Of a DNA stretch of 64,000 nucleotides, positions 24,801 through 39,316 are shown one piece after another. Every line of letters begins with the position of its first letter. Position 1 is the stretch's first letter. This DNA comes from Buxus sempervirens (taxonomy: Eukaryota; Streptophyta; Magnoliopsida; Buxales; Buxaceae). A model generated the notes under the pieces. The model saw only the letters and a list, made by a program, of their open reading frames with translations. It was not told where the DNA came from and ran no database searches. A program made the position numbers and the translations under genes. The DNA lies in assembly GCA_947561395.2 (NCBI GenBank), contig OX387190.1:41590392-41654391 (forward strand), read 5' to 3'.

Positions 24801-25670
24801 AATCAACAAAACACTGTTCAATACTTTCCTGATCATTGTGGACAATGTTATTGGCATCCTTCACTTGGGTTATTCTATTCCTTTGCCTTCGATTCAGTGT
24901 TGTAATGTGAAAAAACTTAGTATTCTGGTCTCCGTGCTTAAGCCAGTTAATCCTTGACTTTTGAGCCCAAATTATCTCTTGTTGGTTCAGTACATGGAAG
25001 TATTCCATTCTTATGCTTCTTTCTTCATTTCTGAGTCTTTGGTCATTCTGAGATTTCAACAACTTTTGGATTCTCTTGAGTTCAGCAAATAAAAAAATAA
25101 CCCTGTTATGAATATTGCCGAGGCTCCTTCTATTCCACGACTTCAGATCCTTTGCAAGAGACACTTGCTTATCATGGAGGGATTGCCATTGTTCCACAGT
25201 TTCGTCCACTATCCAGGCCTTAGAGATCACTTCCTTACATTCCTTTTCTTCCATCCAGAAGAATTCAAAGCGGAAAGGTCTTTGTCTAACCAGCTTCGTT
25301 GGGTTAGAACGAATCATTGAAGGACTATGGTCGGACCCCAGAATCGGCTCTTGGGAAACCGAAGAATCAGGGAACTTCATAAGCCACTCGGAATTACAGA
25401 AGACCCTGTCCAACCTTTCTTTGATTCTACCCGCTCCTTCTCTGCCATTGTCCCAGGTAAACTTTAAGCCTTTGGGAAAAAGTTCCAGAAGATGGCTCTC
25501 ATCAATGAGCTCTTGAAAAAGAGCAGCTTGACCTCCCTTAAAATTCTTCCCTCCTTGTTTCTCTCCTTGGTTCAAGACCACGTTAAAATCACCAAGGAGA
25601 AGCCAAGGGACGACCTGAGCATCCGCAATTTCTCTTAGAACCCTCCATTGGTGCCTCTGGATTGTACAAG
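21876..25670 (-). mobile_element. L1-type LINE, 5'-truncated, about 3.8 kb
   Basis: Perfect 15-bp target duplication TATGGGGTCGAGGAC at 21861-21875 and 25671-25685. The 19-base T-run at 21876-21894 is its poly(A) tail. On minus it reads the last part of the endonuclease (WLLLGDFNVVLNQ) and a full reverse transcriptase with DLSKAYDRVKWEF, RQGDPLSPYLF and FADDLLIFGRA (frame 25581-23428). Then come a zinc-binding zf-RVT domain (frame 23286-22552) and RNase H (frame 22631-21921, with NVDGAARGSGGRAACGVICR, VAEAVGILEGL, ESDSACIV and REANRAADALANFA). Frame changes near 23515, 23270 and 22590 disable it. It lies in the gap between the oligopeptidase gene and PUS10. Confidence 0.95.
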
Positions 25671-25685
25671 TATGGGGTCGAGGAC

Positions 25686-26072
25686 AATTTTGCCTCCAAT
25701 TGATCTTTGTAACCGTTTCAAAATGTATTAAATACGAAACAGTGAATAAGAATGGAAAATTGTCAACTTAAATTAAATGTTTACAATGGTAAGCAATTTG
25801 CAACTGCTTATATGACTAGATTAGTCGACAAAAATTCACAAGGGAAGTTGGACTCTACCTAAATATCAGTAGAACATGCTCTTTACATAAGACTAACAGG
25901 AACACTCCTACGGTTCTCCAGTTAAATCATACAGGTGAGAAAGCATGTGATCAAATTATATTGTGCTATTACCCTGATGGATCCGTGTCATTGGAGTGTA
26001 GAGTCGAAGATTTAAAAGCTCATATTTGGCAGGATGGCATTGTTAAGAAAACGGCTGTCATGTTAGCCAACC
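25686..26072. other. Intergenic, PUS10 3' side
   Basis: AT-rich sequence between the LINE and the PUS10 stop codon. It should include the PUS10 polyadenylation region. No gene is seen. Confidence 0.4.
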
Positions 26073-29000
26073 TCATTCGCTAAGGAAGCAGTCCATCTTG
26101 ACATCTGTAACATCGAGCCGCAATATCTCTGCTCTGCAGCCCAGGATGGAACCGATGCTGCACAACAAAAAAGGAATAAAAGCAATTAGTAATACAACTT
26201 TAATATATAGAATAAAGATTTGGCATAGAATAAAATGTCGCAGACAATCTGACTCCAATCAAGCGAGTCCCACGTGACTCCATTTCCAAATTACGTCCCC
26301 AAACATATGGCATCATATAAAATCCATGTTCTTAGTAATACAACTTAAATTTCTTAATCCTTACTCGTTACTATTTTCATCCTTTTTTCCTATCCATTCA
26401 ATACACTTACACTATTACCATTCAGTGATAGTTACAGAGTAGTTCGATCTTTACTTCAAACGGGCTGCCGGTTCCCATATATTCTTGTATGTTAATATAC
26501 TCACAAAAATCTAACGGCTGTGTTACCAGATTTTATTTAGCTCTTCCATTAATATATTATCTATTACCGATCCAAAAAAAAAAAATCTAACAGTTGTTCC
26601 AATAATGAAAATATATAGAGGTCAATCTGGAAATAATACCAGCCAAGATGAACTTAGGGTCACACCATGAAGATATAGAAATTTAACCACATGCATACAA
26701 TTGTAATTCATACCAGGGGTGAGTGCGTCCTAGATCACCATGGATAAATTCCTTGATGTAAGTTCCAGCCTGTGTTATAAGTATTTGTCATCAGCATTTG
26801 ATATATGATATAAGAAAAGGCTACAGATATGAAACAATTTTTCTTTTTTGGTCCCTAGGTAAAAACAAAATAAAATAAAATGCTAATCAATGCATACATG
26901 TTGTGAATATTTTCACAAATGAAGAAATAAACAGATTCATCCTGTTGGAAGTTGTTTGTTTTTTCTCTCTCCTACTCAAATTGTGTCATAGAGGCATTGG
27001 TCAGATATTAGCGAAAGTACACGACCAAAGGAACTTTGCCTTAAACCCATAATATGCACATGGCTTGTCCATTATAGGCCCAATGTTCCCCCAAAACATA
27101 AAAAGTTGGATCCAATCTTAATTAGAGCCGGCAAAAATGCGAACCGACCCGAGTTAAACGGGTTTGGGTTGACTCGTTTATTAATTGGGTTGGGGTTCCC
27201 CCATCCGCCAGTAATTGGGTCAACCCGATTATGACCCGACAACCCGACGAGTAACCTGGTTAAAAAAATATTGACAAAAGTGTCTCATCCAGACCCGATT
27301 AACCCCCAAACCCGCCACAACCCGATCCAATTAACCATACAACCCTATTTTAATCATATTTTTTGAAAAATAAAAATAATAATAAATGGGTTGGCGGGTT
27401 GGATTTGGGTTGGCGGTTTTCCAACCTGCCTTAATTTAGTCCAACCCGAACCCGACCTGATTAACCCCCAACCCGATTATGACCCGACCCGTTGCCAACT
27501 CTAATCTTAATCCAGCCTACCAAAAGGAAGAATTCTATCCCTTTTTGTTCGCTTGGTATTACCTTGATGCCCTACTTTCAGTCTAGGGGCTCTTCGTAGG
27601 CAATCATACCAAGTCCAAAAGCTCCACAAATTATAGACCAAGTGGTAATCAAATATATTATTTCTCATAGTCTGAAGTCACCCCAAAAAATGGCTGGGGA
27701 AATAAAATCAAGATAAAAAAAACTATTTAGAAAGGAAAATAAAATTTAAAGAAATAAATGGCTTGCCTGGGTGCACAGGTGCAAAAGAAAATATTGAGAA
27801 CTCTCTTTAATCCTTTCAATCCTCATCCTACATCAGAAATAAAATCTGATTATGCAATTATCATCATGTATAATAAAGAAGCCATACATAATTATATATT
27901 TAATAACTACTACCAATGTATAGTCTTTTCACGCTCCAATGGACTTCGACGATGAAGCACCCTAATAGGAGTTCTCTGCAAGATATGCTACACACAAGCC
28001 AAAAAAAAAAAAAAATGATGCAGACTTCTTGTTTCATCTTAAAATTCAGTTTGAGATAAGAAAAATAGAAAAGAAATGTACAAAATGACAACTGAATTAG
28101 AAGATATAGATTCGATAAGTTGATACAGCTAATAAACTGATGGGACACCTATCATATTATGACAAAAATAAAACAATACATTTCAGCCAACATACATGAT
28201 TTGAAGATTCTTTAATATCTGTAAGCAGACTACTTACGCATTTAGGAAAAAGAATTATTTCAAAGCAAAAGGATTTTTGTTCTGCAGGTGAAGCATGTGT
28301 AGGGATATCATGACAGAACACGTGTAGGGATATCATGAGATGGATTTCTCCACCATGCGTAGCGATAATATGACAGATACAGGACATCCATCTGATAAGG
28401 ACCTCTCTGGTTATACCACATGATCAACTTTTCCACAAATATAGGCGACATTCATGCCCACATATTGACTTTTGTCGTTTGCAGCATTCTATATCTTTCT
28501 GAGGATTCCAGGAGGACAAGTCTTAGATGAATTATGCTGAAAATTATCATTGAACCCAGACTAGATGAAGGAACATTTGGCAGGAAGGGTTCCACCAACT
28601 TGCTCCTAAATACCAAAATCAAGTCACTCTTTAACATGAAAATTTCCAAACGAGATATGCTTAAGAAATAATGCTGGAAAACTTACTAAATTGATCTGGT
28701 GCATACAAGGAAGACAAGCATGGGGCTTGTGCATACAGATAAGATGCTTAGACCTGGTTAACTAAGCCAAAAGTTGATCAGGTCTAACCCCTGTTATATT
28801 CTACTAGAAAATCTAAAAACATATATCAAATCACCTGACATATGCCATCCTAACAATCACTTCATGATTGTATGATTAATTTGATGTACTGGCAGAGAGA
28901 GAATCCAAGAAAGTGCAAACCCAATATAAAAAGGAGGATTATTTCCATGTAGAAATTTTTTTCTTTTAAAAAAAAAATTTGCATCAACCCATTAAGTATT

Positions 29001-32000
29001 TAAACAGTTCAGTAGAAAAGTCATAAATGAAGAGAAATTTCAAAATGTAAAAACTGCATTTATTTCGCGATTAGTTCTGTACTCTTTGACATCAATCTTA
29101 CTTCCTGTATGTGCTGTACATTAGGGAGACAAGCAGCCATACCACTTGTCTGAAGTGTACAATTTAGCCTATAAAAAGATTCACCTGTTAAATGATTCTA
29201 AACATTTAATATTTATGTTCCATAAACAAACGGGTAATATGGCAGACCATCTGATCCTGATATTACTAAACATGAGGAAGTTATGTTCCTATGAACAGCC
29301 AGATGAGTTGAATTATGCATAGACTGCAGCCAGACCTTGCACAATTATTGGGATTACATGAACAGTAACTGTGCTTGTGCATGTGAAAGTCAATGGAGTC
29401 TCATGATATGTGACGGGCAATAAAAAATTTTTTTTTATCAGTATGTGATGGGCAATAATGAAAGTAGAACATATGATTTTCTTCCATATCAAGAAAGAGA
29501 ATCCTTGCACAACACTGTACCATGTCCTTAAGTGAAGATAAAATCTCCAGGTCCTTATCATCAAGTTGGCGAGGGATCCACACAAGTGCAGTATATTGCT
29601 TCTGCATGAAATGCAGAGATATGGAGACACTATTAATGTTGGAGCCATCAAAATGGGGAAGAAAAAAAATTAATAAAAAGAGATCACATAAACTACTAAG
29701 GATTAACCTGCTTCTCTGCCTCTCCTTCATGCATCAGGTTCCAGCCTTGACTGTCCACCAGCTTGAGATTTTTTACACCAATCTGGTTTCAGAATGGAGT
29801 TTATGAAAGTGTATTATAACCCTTTCAACTTCATAAAACTAAAGCAACAAAACATGAATGATCCACTGAACTCACTAATTTATCTTCCAGGTTATTAATC
29901 CCACTTTCTATTTCTTTGGTGGACACTTTAGATGGAACACATCGAGCATTTTGCACTTCAACAAGAAATGGCCGACCTGAACCTAGCATACGGACCTGCA
30001 AAAAATTTTGCTTTGTTAAGTAGAAGAACACACATAAATCCATATTCCTGCGAGGGAAAACAGATTGTCTATACATCGATATCTTCTCTACCAGCAGCAT
30101 GAAACTTGTAATTGTCAGCTTGACATATTGGAAGAATATTGCTACCTATTATCTCCTACAAAATAAACAAATTGAACTGTTACCCCATAGTTAAGAAATT
30201 CAATATAAGCCCTTGTTATGGATGAAAAGGATATTTCGTCTAGGTTAAGGTAGTACCTCAACAGATGCTTCACCCATTCTCTCGTCATCAATAATCCATC
30301 GTGTTTGACTCACGTTTCTAGAATACTGCAATATAAAGAGTAGTAATATTGATTTCAAATTACAACTGATTCATGAACAGCAGGAAACATTTGATCATTG
30401 AGTTTGATCTTTTATATTACTAAATGATTTGGTATTTGAAAGTAAATACTAACACAAATGTAGATATTTATGCATACAGGAATTAAGTATTGTGAAGATC
30501 TGATCTACAAGATTACATATGTTTCAATGAGATGGCATTAAATGTGAATACACAGGAACAGGTAAGTAGCCTATTTAAGAGATCTTATGCATTGATTCAT
30601 TATGAATGTAACTCAAACAATTTTAAGATATTCATAGTGTTTATCACTTGCATCATAGCAAGGTCAGTCAAAGTGGGTCAGATACATAAAATGAAGGCTT
30701 TGATTTTCGCGAGCCAACAACTAAAATTGGTTTGAACAATGTTGAAAAAATAAATGAAAATCCCAACATAATGGGGTCAGCAACACAAATATGTTTCTCC
30801 ATCTTTGTCTCTAAGAAGTGATATGTTCCATCACATTATGGGTATACAAGTTTAATTCTATATGCAACAACCTCATTAATATCCCCTAACATATATATAA
30901 TAGATCCTAGACAATGAAATTTATTGCTTTTAGTAATCACTTGATTACCGGTTCTTACATTGCTTCACCTCTACTATTAATTGTGCTAAAGTAATAATCC
31001 ATATACACCAAGGTATCTCTATTTTATGAATAGCTATTCATTCATAATTAAAATAAACAATATTAGAACTTATTTCCAACCCTTGGTTTAAACCTGTAAT
31101 AACTAGAAACTCATCTATCTCCCTACCAATCGTGCTCGCCCTAATTAATGCTTCCTCGTACATGTCTTTAATAATCCCAATATATCTTATTGTTACTCTT
31201 ATGATAAACTTTTCCAGATCAGTAAAGACCATGCGGGGGTCTCTCTTCTTCTCTAATCTTCTCCATTAGTTTTCTAATAAAAATGATTGCTTCAATGGTA
31301 TTACTTCCTACAATTAACCCAAACTGACTTTTGACACAAATCATTCTTCTTAACCTTTGCTCCAGCACTCGTTCCTGTAATCTGGTAGTATGATTCATAA
31401 GTTTAATTCCACGATAATTGGAATAGGTTTGAATATCTCCTTTATTCTTGTACATAGGTACTACAAGTAAGACACTCTTCCTCCGAGAATTGGACATTTT
31501 TCTGGTCTTTTAAATTCCAATAAACAATTTGATCAACCACAAATCTCTTGTGTACATTTCCATGCCTTATTAGAATACCATATGGTCCAAAAACATTTCC
31601 TGTTTTCATCTGAGCTAGAGCAACCTTCTTTTCAAAAACCATAAGCTTACTAAGATAATAATATTCCCTTGACTCTCTAATAACAACTTCTAAACCTAAA
31701 CCAATGCTCTCCGTAGCTTCATTATTTCATATTTTATGAAAATATTCTCTCCTTTTTTTTTTTTGATTGGTAAATAAGATATATTATTATATATATGAAG
31801 ATAAAGAAAAGCATGTATCATAAGTACACAAATAGTGTACTTATGATACCTATTTGGGATCTAAGGAACATAACAGGGGCAGTTTTACATGAACAAATAC
31901 TCCCTCTCCCATCCCCATTCCCCCAACCTTTGATGACCCAAAAATAACTCCCATATCTGCTGCTGGACTTCATATACCTTAAAAAGGGTCTATACCCTTT

Positions 32001-35000
32001 TTTGATCTACTCATTCTCTCCATCTTTTTTTGATCAACTCATCCCTTAAAAAGGGTCTATACCCAAATAAGATTTTGGATTTTAAAAAATCAGCAATTAA
32101 AATCGGGATTTTGAAAATCCAAGATTCTAATCCAAAACCTTAATCCATAATCATCACAAAACACCCCCTGAGACTCAAGTTGTGCATCAAACTTTCTCTA
32201 AATCTTTGTATTCTTGACTTCCACTCTTGCAAGTTCATAGATAAATTTCTAACCCACCCTCTTTCATACAAAGCATATTGTAAATGTCATCATATGCTTG
32301 TTTTATCCTCATTATATTTTTTTTATACCCCTTATTCCCTATCTGGTTTATCTTTAAGACTAGTAATTGTTCTCCACTGGGGGTACTAACACTTTATTTT
32401 GTGGATGATTTTCAATATGTTTTCATCTCTTCCAACTCTTAATACAAATACCCATAATCATCACCCTATGTTATGAAGCAAGAAATTCTCCTTAAATGAC
32501 TTTGTAATCTTTGCAAGCACCTACCTCCTTTATTGTCAGAAGAAAAAAGTCAATTTGGCTAAAAGGTCAGAACCCAACACCCCACCCCACCCCAAAAAAC
32601 CCGCAAAATTTAATTTCTATCATATTATCCACTCCCCTAACTAGCATGACAATTTATATTTCTACTTACTTATTAGGAATTCCTTCAATTATATCATCCA
32701 TTTCTTCCCAAAATTTTTTTAATGATTTCCTTTAATCCTCCTTAGGGTTCAAAAGCATTAGTTATACTAAGAACCTCTTGTCCTAAAATTAACTTAGCTT
32801 CCATTAATCACTCTTTTTGCAACAACTATAACATTATCCTTCATGTCCTTAATTGCCATAATTCCTACACCATTTCTACTTTCATTTATACCAAAGTTTA
32901 TTCCAATCAATCGCTTCAGCCTTGTCCCTTTTACATTTGGTCTCTTGTAGACAAATTACATTAATTTTCCTTCTTTCATTAGATCTAGTAACTCTAAGCT
33001 ATCGTTATCAAATTCCCAACATTAAAAGCAGCTAAATTAATCATATCATTTTGGACTGGCATTTCACTGCCATTTGTCCACTCTAATGCCAGAACCTTGC
33101 TTATATTGCAATTTATTGACATTACAGTACATTATATACAAATGATGGCCCAGTTAATCCTGGTCATTTATCACTTCAACTTGGTTTCCCTTTTAACATC
33201 ATTTTCAAAGGATGCCCAAGAATAAGATCGAGATGTAGTTTAAGATTCATATCATTATAGATGTAGAAAAAGTTTTACAGTGACCACCAACTTGAGTAAC
33301 CCTAGTCTTTTTCTTGAGCATATATAAACTTTATAAAAGTATTGGAATTAAGAACCACAATTTTACTAGCTAGTCTATAAGTGTGAGGATATGTAACAAT
33401 AGTGAATTGGTACAAGAATATGACAAATTATTTTGGATATCATAATAACAAAGTTTTTTCTTGTTAAAGAGCACATATTAGATTTCAAGATCAACAATCC
33501 TTAAGAAGTATCCTATATGTAAATTAAACTCTATGAGGAGGTAAATCAAGCAGTGCATAAGAAACCTGTAAAGATATTACATAAATGTGCAAATATTTTC
33601 CAGAATCATATGTGAGAAAAAAACAACAAGGGCCTGAGCAAATGCATACCTTTAAGTATCTCCCACCTATGTAGATAGGTGTCCTATAACAAATCATTGC
33701 CAAATGGCATGGTTGATTGACCTGGAATGTAGAAAATAATAGACATTTAATGAATATGATATAATCAAAGATTGATTGGGGTATCACTCAACCCAAGAAC
33801 CATAAGTCAAACAAAATGCGCAAGCCACGTTCACGGGAAGCTGCTTCAAAACGTTCAATAATTACATAAGCCCAGGTACACAACCACTGACTGCAAGATT
33901 CATAGTGTTGGATCCCACAACAGCATTGGAATAGATAGCTTGCAAATAACCATAACAAGCCTCATTTGGATAAAGACACCCGAGGTGTAAAAATAAGTAA
34001 CCTTCTTCAGTAGAGTTAAAGGCTCTTGCAAACTGTTGAGGGACTTGAGAATCATTGCATCTGATTCACAATTAGAACGTCCAAGACCATCCGTGACAAA
34101 TGGCTGAGACCCATCAATGCTATCCAAACTATCTTCAGTACCTGCTAAAGTATTACAAGTTATTTTTGAATCCATATATCTAATAGGTACCTTAATGTGG
34201 AAGTCAGTACAAACTTGAGTTAAATGGTATAAAATACTACAAAGTGATGCCTAGGAATCAAAAAATACTATAAAGTGATGCCTAGGAATCAAAAACTTAA
34301 AACAAGCTAATTAAAACTGGGTATACAGAATGTAAATTTAGCAAAAATGAGGGCAGGGGTGAGTCATGGTAAGAATTGAAATGGATGAGGATAAAAACTA
34401 GAAGAGATAATATAAAGATGAACACATTCAAGAGTATCTAGGGGTTGTCTAAATAGACAAATGCCCGCCATGATATATGAAGCAGAATTGTAAACAATAA
34501 AGAAGCATCGTATTTATAGGGCGAGAATTATTACACATTTAAAGAGAACAAATAAATAAATGAATATGAGAAGGTGCAAGGGAAGCATGTTTAATGATCA
34601 AAAAGGACATGAGGAAAACCAAGATCTAGACTGAGTAAATTAAATATGATTTAAATGCAGATAATCTGATCAGTATGGTTTTAGATCATTATTGGATTGA
34701 CAGCATTTGTATTGTGAGGTAAAGCATTTTGTTCCTACCGTTACAAAGTATTTTTATTTTTGGTAAGTGTGTTTAACAAAAAATTATAGCATTCTTAGGC
34801 AATTAATTGAAGGGATATAGTTTATCTGAGTTTCGGTTTCAGCTCAAGCAAGGCAAATGCTAGAAACTCTATAAGATCAAGTATTTTTAAAAGGAAACAC
34901 ATCAATTGAAGTTATGAGAAAAAATTTGAGGTATCAAGATCCATCAGAAAAGTCCACAAAATAAAATGGAATCTAGAAAATGGACTCCTAAAACTGAATC

Positions 35001-38000
35001 GAAATAGTGGGAGTGGCTTATCTAAAAACAGTGGCTTATATAACAATGTCTTGTGAAAGGCTATAAAAAGAAATGGATTCTCTATGTAGCCCATTTCCAT
35101 CAGGAATCAGAATTTCCAAAAATGACGAGGGACAATATTCATTTCTCAGGTCCAATTTGAGTGGGCAATTGTGGAAGCTACAGTTTCTTTGTTGGCCAAC
35201 ATGAGAGAAGTCAAATGACAGATGCCGAAGTCAAATGACAGATGCCTTTGAGTGCAGAGGAACTCCTTTATGATAATTTATTAGGTTAAAACTCATCATA
35301 AGCTCATGGAAGTTTGATCAGATCACTTCGCTGACTAAGTACATGACACAGAAAACTATTATACCATTCTTAAAGTTCCAAAGGAGGATCTTGTGATAGA
35401 TGAGTGAGAAGACTATGAAAAGTAAATAAAACATTAGGGGAGAGAGAAGAGAGAGAGAATTACAAGACAACTGCCATAAGGCCTGCTATGATGCATGGAT
35501 TAGCATGTTGATCAATAAAGATATAAGCATGGGAATGGGATAGGTGTTGCCAAAAATCAAAATATTGAGATGGATGTATTGGAGGACCTATAAGATAAAT
35601 AATGAACATATCCAACAGCAAAGTTGTTAAAATGACTAGGTGAAGATAGGAAATAGATTTTTGCCTACAGCATAGGTGATTTGCGGTCTCTTAAGCAATA
35701 GGCATAGAAGCAATTTGTTTTACATGACTCCTAATTAATATATAGCTAAGTTAAACAACAACATTGCACATTTTCTTAAAATAGTTTCTACCTAACATAG
35801 TATACTGTAATCATCAACAACATACTAAATGTAAGGAACTTATTATTGGATAAATTCGAATTAAAAAATAACTGAAGGAATTATAGAAACATGATTTAAT
35901 AAATATACCATACCATTGGTAACAAGGTGCCGGCATGTCTAGGAATGGCAACAGTTCATTTAATAACAGAATCACAAAGTGTTCATATTTTACCCAAATA
36001 GGAGATAAAATAAATGAAAACATATTAATATGGCTTATGCATGTAAAACAATTACATAGAGATATCATTGAAGGATCTAAAAGGGCAAGATGAAGACCAA
36101 AAACAAATACTAGATAGCAAAAAGGATTTAATACTCATAATCTAAATAAACATATATTTGTTAACAGATTTGGATGTAAAAACAGCATTCGTTTTCCAAT
36201 CCCAACTAGTTATAATAATGCATTTTGCTTTCGTTATTGTTATTCTCTAAGCTTCCTAGATCAATCAATAAGATTGTGGATAGTTTTTCTCTTAACATTT
36301 TTGTTGTTAAGCAAAAGGATACAAGGCAACTCTAATTATGTGACCAAGATCTTGCCTGTCTTCCTTCTCTTGCAACCTTGGTCTTTTTCCAGAAAATTCT
36401 GAAGCTTTAATGATGCATTACTGTGAGTATATGTCAATCGAATATGGAATGAGCTGACAGCAGATCTAACATCCTGCAGAATTTCAAATTTAATGGGGAA
36501 TTAACAACAGATTTGTTATAAATACTCCATGGAGCAAAAATAGTTTCAACATTGTTGAATGATTGATAAAAAATTAGAGAATTTCAAATTACCAACAAGG
36601 ATTCAAGTGAACTTGTAATTGCCAATTTCAATGCATCCTTTAGGGAAGTTTGTACAACAGAAAACCTCTCTAGGAACCAATGTTCATAGCCATACTTCAT
36701 TTTAATATATGACCTAAACCAAGAAAAGAACGATTTTAACCAATCCTTTTGAAAGCTTTATCTCAAGAAGCAACTATAAAGTCTGAACATAGACAAGACA
36801 ATTTCAAAGGTCAAGACCTTCGAAACAATTGGGCCACCAAAAAAATAATAATAATAATAATCGTACCACCAACAACTAGATCATGCATATAAAAGAGAAC
36901 AGCTACCACAGCAATCAAATTACAAGAATATCGTAAGTTTCAGAAAGCATATCATGTCAGCTAAAATGACGAAAAATAATTGACAGCACTGCCCAGTGCT
37001 TAATTTACACATTCTATCCTGATCTTACTTGAAAAAGCACAAGACGGCAAGTTTCAAACTAGGAAAACAAAATTGCAATCTTGATAAGCTGATATTCTAT
37101 CAATATTGACATCACAAATATGTCTTCATTCTTAACCTACAAATCGCTAACGTAACGGAACGAGTAGTAAATACATTACAACACAATTTGAACACCGTGA
37201 GAAATTTGAGGTGTCAAAATATGGATGCCAAAATTTATTGTAAGGAAATATATGCAAAAGTCTTCTAGTCCCAAATATGCATTGAGAATGATAAGCAAAC
37301 AGTAAAAAAAATTGCCACACAAAATGGGCCATATATTGGAGATCATAATTATTAATTCAGAAACCAACCAACACACATTTCACAGCCATGGATGAGAATA
37401 ATTCCACAGAAATACCTTGTAATGTTGAGAGAAAGAGAGAGAACAGGAAATTCAATCAAATTTTTATTGGTGTGATGTAGAATCTCATTGAAGTTTCAGT
37501 GGTGTCCACTTCCACTATGATCCAAAGCTTTACATTTACTGCGATCAATTAGAAGGATTTCTTATAAAGAAAAGCATCTTACCAAATAGCATTTTCATTT
37601 GCCATAATAATTTGGGGTACAGAGACTTCAATTGAAAAGCTATCAATTTGATGGCCCTCTTTCTTTACTAGGTTGGAAATTGATACAGCAAAGTCTTTAG
37701 CGCAATCTTTTCTCAATGATGATTCCTTCTCTTCGCTGTAAGCAAATTGCAATATGCCTAAACAAATGCTGCAAAATAATGGCTCGGTTTCTGAATCCTG
37801 AAAATAACGCGGATCATTTAAGTTCCCATACACTTTCGAGCCAATGTCTACCAAATGTTCGCCTGAGCCATTGGATTGTTCAAGAACTGAAAGCAAGATT
37901 GCTGGTGACACCGAAGCGCACGAATAAGCATGTCCACGAATTCCAAACAGTCGTAAGATGCAACTCAAACAAACCTGTATCATGATGGTAATATGCCAGG

Positions 38001-39316
38001 AGCTCCATGAATCAAGCATATTCAATATAAGAAATATAAGATTTCACATAAAAATACTATCGATGATTTTCCAATGGCATCAAAGCATACTTGGCACATA
38101 TGCAGGAAATTGCAACCTAACATCCAATATTTCCTCATTGCTTGTCAACCCCCTAATAAATATAATTGTAGAAGATGAATAATTTACTAAGTAATAAAGT
38201 TATTATGCATTTTTTAATGCATAGTTACATATAAAATAAATGGAGGCTTCATTTAAATAATTTATTCACAAAGACCTCTCTAAGAACAATTTTTTAGTTT
38301 ATATGTTGACTTGGAAAGAAAAAGAGGAGAAAAAAAGGATAAAAAAGGAAGAATAGTAAAAGGTAGCATATAATAGGATCTGCTTGAAGGAGTTTTGAAA
38401 ATAGATTGTTAATTGTATATTATGGATGTCTAGAAACTCTTAACAACTAAAAGTACCATTGATCATCCAAGAAGAAATTATTAGCAAGTGGACATTAAAG
38501 CATATGAGGTATACGCTACAGAATACAGTTGGCTCCTTAACCAAAAAAAATATCACATTTTAGAGATGAGTGCCTCATACTCTTAATAAGTTTTACACCA
38601 CTGTTCTTGTGAACTTTGGCAATGTTTTTCTTTTCAGGGCATTCAAAAGGTTGTAATAAATAGATTTGTCAACATCTCCCTGCAGGAACATTTCTTGCGA
38701 TGCAGAAAATCTCATAGATAAAGTCCACTGCTCCAAATGCATTGATACAAAAAACGCTGCAATTGTAAGAGATTTAGACAGAATTTTCCACTCGATAATT
38801 TATAACATGGAAGCAGACTGATCCACTCAATGGAATAAATTCAGATAAATTTTTTTAGATCGACAAGTGATTTTGAGAGTTACTACCGACCCAATTCGAA
38901 TGATTTCTAACGATTTAGGGAACGTTTCCTTTTCAATCAAAACGGACGAGAAAATGAAGCCAGATACCTCCAATCAGATAACCATAGCAATGACCTATTG
39001 AGAAAAACAATAAATCCTAATTGACTCTGCTGTCAGTGAACCATTTAACTCGTTTACACGTTTTACTAGCTGTGCAAACAAATAATTCAAGTCTCATTAA
39101 GCTGTAAAAGCATCTAGGCAGATCTGATTCTCCAGTTTTGTTTCTAAAAAACCCTAGAAACTGTGTATGTGAATGTTAGAGAGAGAGAGAGAGACAAACC
39201 CCGATAGATAACAAGTCCTTCACCACGTGAGGAGGGAGAGACCGAATGGCGTCAGCAATAACCTGCGACTCGTCGTCGCCAGCATTAAGAGGTGCATCCT
39301 CGATCTCGCAGGACAT
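26073..39316 (-). CDS. PUS10: tRNA pseudouridine synthase Pus10, 15 exons
   Basis: Family role: forms pseudouridine in the T-arm of tRNA. Exons in transcript order: 39316-39200, 37974-37583, 36713-36593, 36473-36345, 34190-34002, 33721-33650, 30325-30257, 30155-30075, 29995-29876, 29782-29708, 29601-29521, 27987-27914, 27827-27767, 26769-26714, 26157-26073. The sum is 1722 nt, 573 aa. Two CxxC pairs (residues 41-44 and 107-110) suit the zinc-binding N-terminal domain. Catalytic Asp388 lies in AAGREDIDVRMLGSGRPF. Later family blocks are TPIRVLHRRSPLER, AGTYIKEFIHGDLGRTHP and IGSILGCRAEIL. The intron after exon 13 starts GC, not GT. Exon 12 could instead start at 27975. Intron 6 holds an RTE LINE and intron 13 a hAT-type MITE. 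This is the only complete copy. Confidence 0.9.
27123..27503. mobile_element. hAT-type MITE in PUS10 intron 13, 381 bp
   Basis: The termini TAGAGCCGGCAA and TTGCCAACTCTA are inverted. The perfect 8-bp target duplication ATCTTAAT lies at 27115-27122 and 27504-27511. The interior is almost wholly degenerate AACCCG/CGGGTT motifs in both orientations, as in the element at 3379-3733. It is non-coding and sits between PUS10 exons 13 and 14. Confidence 0.88.
30750..33060 (-). mobile_element. Degenerate RTE-clade LINE in PUS10 intron 6
   Basis: On minus, an RTE-type endonuclease remnant is readable near 33050-32700 (INVICLQETKCKRDKAEAIDW, with stops). It is followed by reverse transcriptase pieces at 31642-31442 (ALAQMKTGNVFGPYGI), 31497-31219 (MYKNKGDIQTYSNYRGIKLM, CVKSQFGLIVGSNTIEAIIF) and 31232-31038 (MVFTDLEKF, IGIIKDMYEEA). 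Many frame breaks show that it is old. Ends are approximate. It lies in the same orientation as PUS10 and accounts for most of a 3.3-kb intron. Confidence 0.75.
31753..32012 (-). mobile_element. Short L1 3' fragment nested in the RTE element
   Basis: A T-run (31753-31764), read as a poly(A) tail on minus, is followed by GATTGGTAAATAAGATA, like a LINE 3' end. ATTCTCTCC flanks it at 31744-31752 and 32013-32021, a 9-bp candidate target duplication. The short duplication makes this tentative. Confidence 0.4.
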
